Assembly (NCBI RefSeq): GCF_008329645.1 | Contig: NZ_CP043474.1 | Location: 1,054,001 to 1,118,000 of the forward strand | Source of the DNA: Mycolicibacterium grossiae | GTDB lineage: Bacteria; Actinomycetota; Actinomycetes; Mycobacteriales; Mycobacteriaceae | Length of the DNA stretch: 64,000 bases | Direction of reading: 5' to 3' | Shown here: positions 62,085 through 64,000 of the stretch, piece by piece | How positions within the stretch are numbered: position 1 is the stretch's first letter | How the letters are laid out: each line of letters starts with the position of its first letter | The notes under the pieces: generated by a model | The model's database searches: none | What the model saw: only the letters and a program-made list of their open reading frames with translations | Told to the model about the DNA's origin: nothing | Position numbers and translations under genes: made by a program

Positions 62085-64000
62085 GTGACCGAGTTCGACG
62101 CGCTGTGCGCCAACGACCAAGACCTCGCCGACCTCCGCCGCGCGGTGCGGGACTTCCTCCGCGCCGACCGGGAACGGTACGGCTGGCAGCCCGCCGTCGA
62201 CTGCTGGCTGTCGAAGTGGGATGCCGACTTCAGCATCCGTCTCGCCGAGGCCGGCTTCGTGGGACTCACCATCCCGGTGGAGTACGGCGGCCGCGGGCTC
62301 GGGCACCTGCACCGCTACGTCGTCACCGAGGAACTCCTCGCCGCGGGCGCCCCGGTGGGCGCGCACTGGATCGCCGATCGCCAGGTCGCGCCCGGGCTGC
62401 TGGCCTACGGCTCCGAGGAGCAGCGCCGCCGGCTGCTGCCGCGCATCGCGGCGGGCCGGCTGTACTCCTCGATCGGCATGAGCGAGCACGGCGCAGGCTC
62501 CGACCTGGCCGCCGTCAGCACCCGAGCCACCCGCACCGACGACGGCTGGATCCTCAACGGCACCAAGGTCTGGACGAGCGGCGCGCACCTCGCCGACCAG
62601 GTGGTCGTGCTGGCACGAACCAGCCCGCTGGATCCCGAACACCGGCATGCCGGGTTCAGCCAGTTCATCGTCCGCACCGACCTTCCCGGCGTGACGATCG
62701 ATCCGATCGTGCTGTTCAACGGCGAGCACCACTTCAACGAGGTGCTGTTCACCGACGTCGCCCTGACCGACGACGACGTCCTCGGTGAGATCGGCAACGG
62801 CTGGCACCAGGTGACGGCCGAACTCGGCTTCGAACGCAGCGGCCCCGAGCGCGTCCTGTCCACGGCCACACTGCTGTTCGCACTCGTCAAGGCCGCCGCC
62901 CGACACGGCGTCGACGATCGGACCGCCGCGGAGATCGGCGACCTGCTCGCCCGCATGGTCTCGCTGCGCCAGCTGTCGACGTCGGTCGCCCGTGCCCTGT
63001 CCGAGGGCCGCGACGCGAACGCCCGCGCCGCGATGGTCAAGGATCTCGGCACCCGCTTCGAGCAGGATTCCGTGCTGATCGCCGCCGACCTGATCGACGC
63101 CCTCGACGGCCCCGATGCCGCACCGCTGCGGGCGATGCTCGCCACCGCGCGCGTGCACTCCCCGCTCTTCACGCTGCGCGGCGGCACGAACGAGGTGCTG
63201 CGCGGCGTGGTCGCCAAGGCCTGGCGCACGCCGACCGCCGACGCCGACGAGACGCACGCCGAGCTGCGCGCGCTGGTCGACGACATCGGCAGGCGCGCGG
63301 GCGACCGCTCACCCGCGCAGACGCCGGAGGTCGCCCTCGACGACGACGCCTGGCACACGCTGTCCGAGGCCGGGCTGACCCGACTGCTCAGCAGTGGCGA
63401 CGCCGGTCCCGCGGAGGCCGCGGTGGTGCTGCACGGTCTGGCCCGGCACGCCGTGGCGGTGCCGGTCGCCGAGACCGACGTGCTGGCCGCCTGGCTGGCG
63501 AGCGCGGCCGACGTGGCGGTCCCCGACAGCGGCCCGCTGACGGTCGCGACCGCCGACGGCCGCATCGCCGACGGCCGGCTCACCGGTGCGGCCGCCGACG
63601 TCCTCTGGCCCGCCTCGGCGACGGTGCTCGCCGCCCGCGTCGACGACGCGGTGCACGTCGCGATCCTGCCGGGCACCGCGGCCGGTCGGACCGCCACGCT
63701 GGCCGGCGAGCCGCGCGCCACGGTCGCGTTCGACGTCGCCGCCGCCGATGCGGTGACGCTGCCCGCCGACGTGGCCGACGAGCTACTGCGCCGCGGCGCC
63801 TGGGCACGCTGCGTCCAGATCGTCGGCGCGTTGGACGCCGCCGCCGAACTCACCGCGGCGCATACCCGCGACCGCGTCCAGTTCGGCCGCCCGCTCAGCG
63901 CCTTCCAAGCCGTGCTGCACGGGTTGGCCGGGATGTACGGCGAGATCGAACGGGCCCGAGCGGTGACTGCACTGGCCACCGCCGCGGTGACCGATCACGG
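62085..64000 (+). CDS. fused double acyl-CoA dehydrogenase, 3' end outside the window
   Basis: At least 638 residues, still open at the window end. GTG at 62085 follows TACACT by nine bases. The first domain (about 1-390) is a complete dehydrogenase: GMSEHGAGSDLAAV, ILNGTKVWTSGAHLADQ, and LRGGTNEVLRG near the end. A second, diverged domain starts about residue 410 and reaches CVQIVGALDAAAELTAAHTRDRVQFGRPLSAFQAVLHGLAGM. Fused enzymes of this kind, such as FadE34/ChsE3 (about 711 residues), act on cholesterol side chains. Arginine replaces the family glutamate at residue 365. Confidence 0.9.
   Translation, partial: MTEFDALCANDQDLADLRRAVRDFLRADRERYGWQPAVDCWLSKWDADFSIRLAEAGFVGLTIPVEYGGRGLGHLHRYVVTEELLAAGAPVGAHWIADRQVAPGLLAYGSEEQRRRLLPRIAAGRLYSSIGMSEHGAGSDLAAVSTRATRTDDGWILNGTKVWTSGAHLADQVVVLARTSPLDPEHRHAGFSQFIVRTDLPGVTIDPIVLFNGEHHFNEVLFTDVALTDDDVLGEIGNGWHQVTAELGFERSGPERVLSTATLLFALVKAAARHGVDDRTAAEIGDLLARMVSLRQLSTSVARALSEGRDANARAAMVKDLGTRFEQDSVLIAADLIDALDGPDAAPLRAMLATARVHSPLFTLRGGTNEVLRGVVAKAWRTPTADADETHAELRALVDDIGRRAGDRSPAQTPEVALDDDAWHTLSEAGLTRLLSSGDAGPAEAAVVLHGLARHAVAVPVAETDVLAAWLASAADVAVPDSGPLTVATADGRIADGRLTGAAADVLWPASATVLAARVDDAVHVAILPGTAAGRTATLAGEPRATVAFDVAAADAVTLPADVADELLRRGAWARCVQIVGALDAAAELTAAHTRDRVQFGRPLSAFQAVLHGLAGMYGEIERARAVTALATAAVTDH

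Overview
The window is high-GC actinobacterial DNA and most likely comes from a rapidly growing mycobacterium (Mycolicibacterium type). The reasons are: an alternative C- ribosomal protein operon divergent from an MRF-type gene across a Zur-like palindrome; a furA-katG pair; a 611-residue FadE5-type acyl-CoA dehydrogenase; a LipE-type esterase; a secreted cutinase; a BlaI/M56 pair; many GTG starts; and many genes whose start codon lies 5-10 bases after a TANNNT box (leaderless style). No tRNA, rRNA, CRISPR array, complete insertion sequence or phage gene was found.

Layout. 1-2270: zinc-starvation ribosomal proteins (rpmB, rpmG, rpsN leftward; mrf and rpmE2 rightward) and a small Cys-rich protein. 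2349-7825: a leftward run of five genes (DUF1295 membrane enzyme, FAD oxidoreductase, receiver-PP2C phosphatase, CHASE3 histidine kinase, single-domain response regulator) with a perfect KstR-consensus box at its head, shared with the divergent lipE-like gene. 9165-10176: a gene-free kilobase made of dispersed and tandem repeats. 10177-12616: an acyl-CoA dehydrogenase pair that looks like one alpha2beta2 enzyme. 13916-18870: a six-gene MoxR/DUF58/VWA/TPR-type operon. 19667-23565: small secreted protein, Kup potassium transporter, GGDEF/EAL protein. 23687-27197: GNAT plus a polar amino acid ABC importer. 27286-31236: HrpA helicase. 33474-36195: furA-katG, ended by a strong hairpin. 36276-40694: FAD desaturase-like protein, SRPBCC, SDR, SelO. 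40699-47790: envelope genes, including an L,D-transpeptidase followed by blaI and a blaR-like M56 protease, a DUF305/DUF3105/lipoprotein cluster and a zinc alcohol dehydrogenase. 47847-53280: DUF3159, cutinase, DUF2237, an intact CobW GTPase, a second repeat-filled gap and an exported glycosidase. 53281-60563: a K+/H+ antiporter divergent from a TrkA protein, small proteins, a phosphoesterase, an EamA transporter, FadE5-type dehydrogenase. 60573-64000: RibD-like reductase, AraC-type regulator with a DinB-like tail, and a large fused acyl-CoA dehydrogenase cut by the window end.

The least explained sequence is the pair of repeat fields at 9165-10176 and 50820-51200. Although 41 kb apart they share two different units: a 30-base unit carrying two TTGTCGC half-sites one helical turn apart, and a short stem-loop unit (GCGTGAC...GTCACGC). 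In both fields forward copies come first and reverse copies last. A second theme is short tandem repeats at gene ends, which duplicate start regions, stop regions or termini (about 5641, 11366, 32823, 43304, 46554, 52999). The L,D-transpeptidase-blaI-blaR arrangement is the most testable regulatory link. Functions are inferred by reading translations and motifs; no database search was run.
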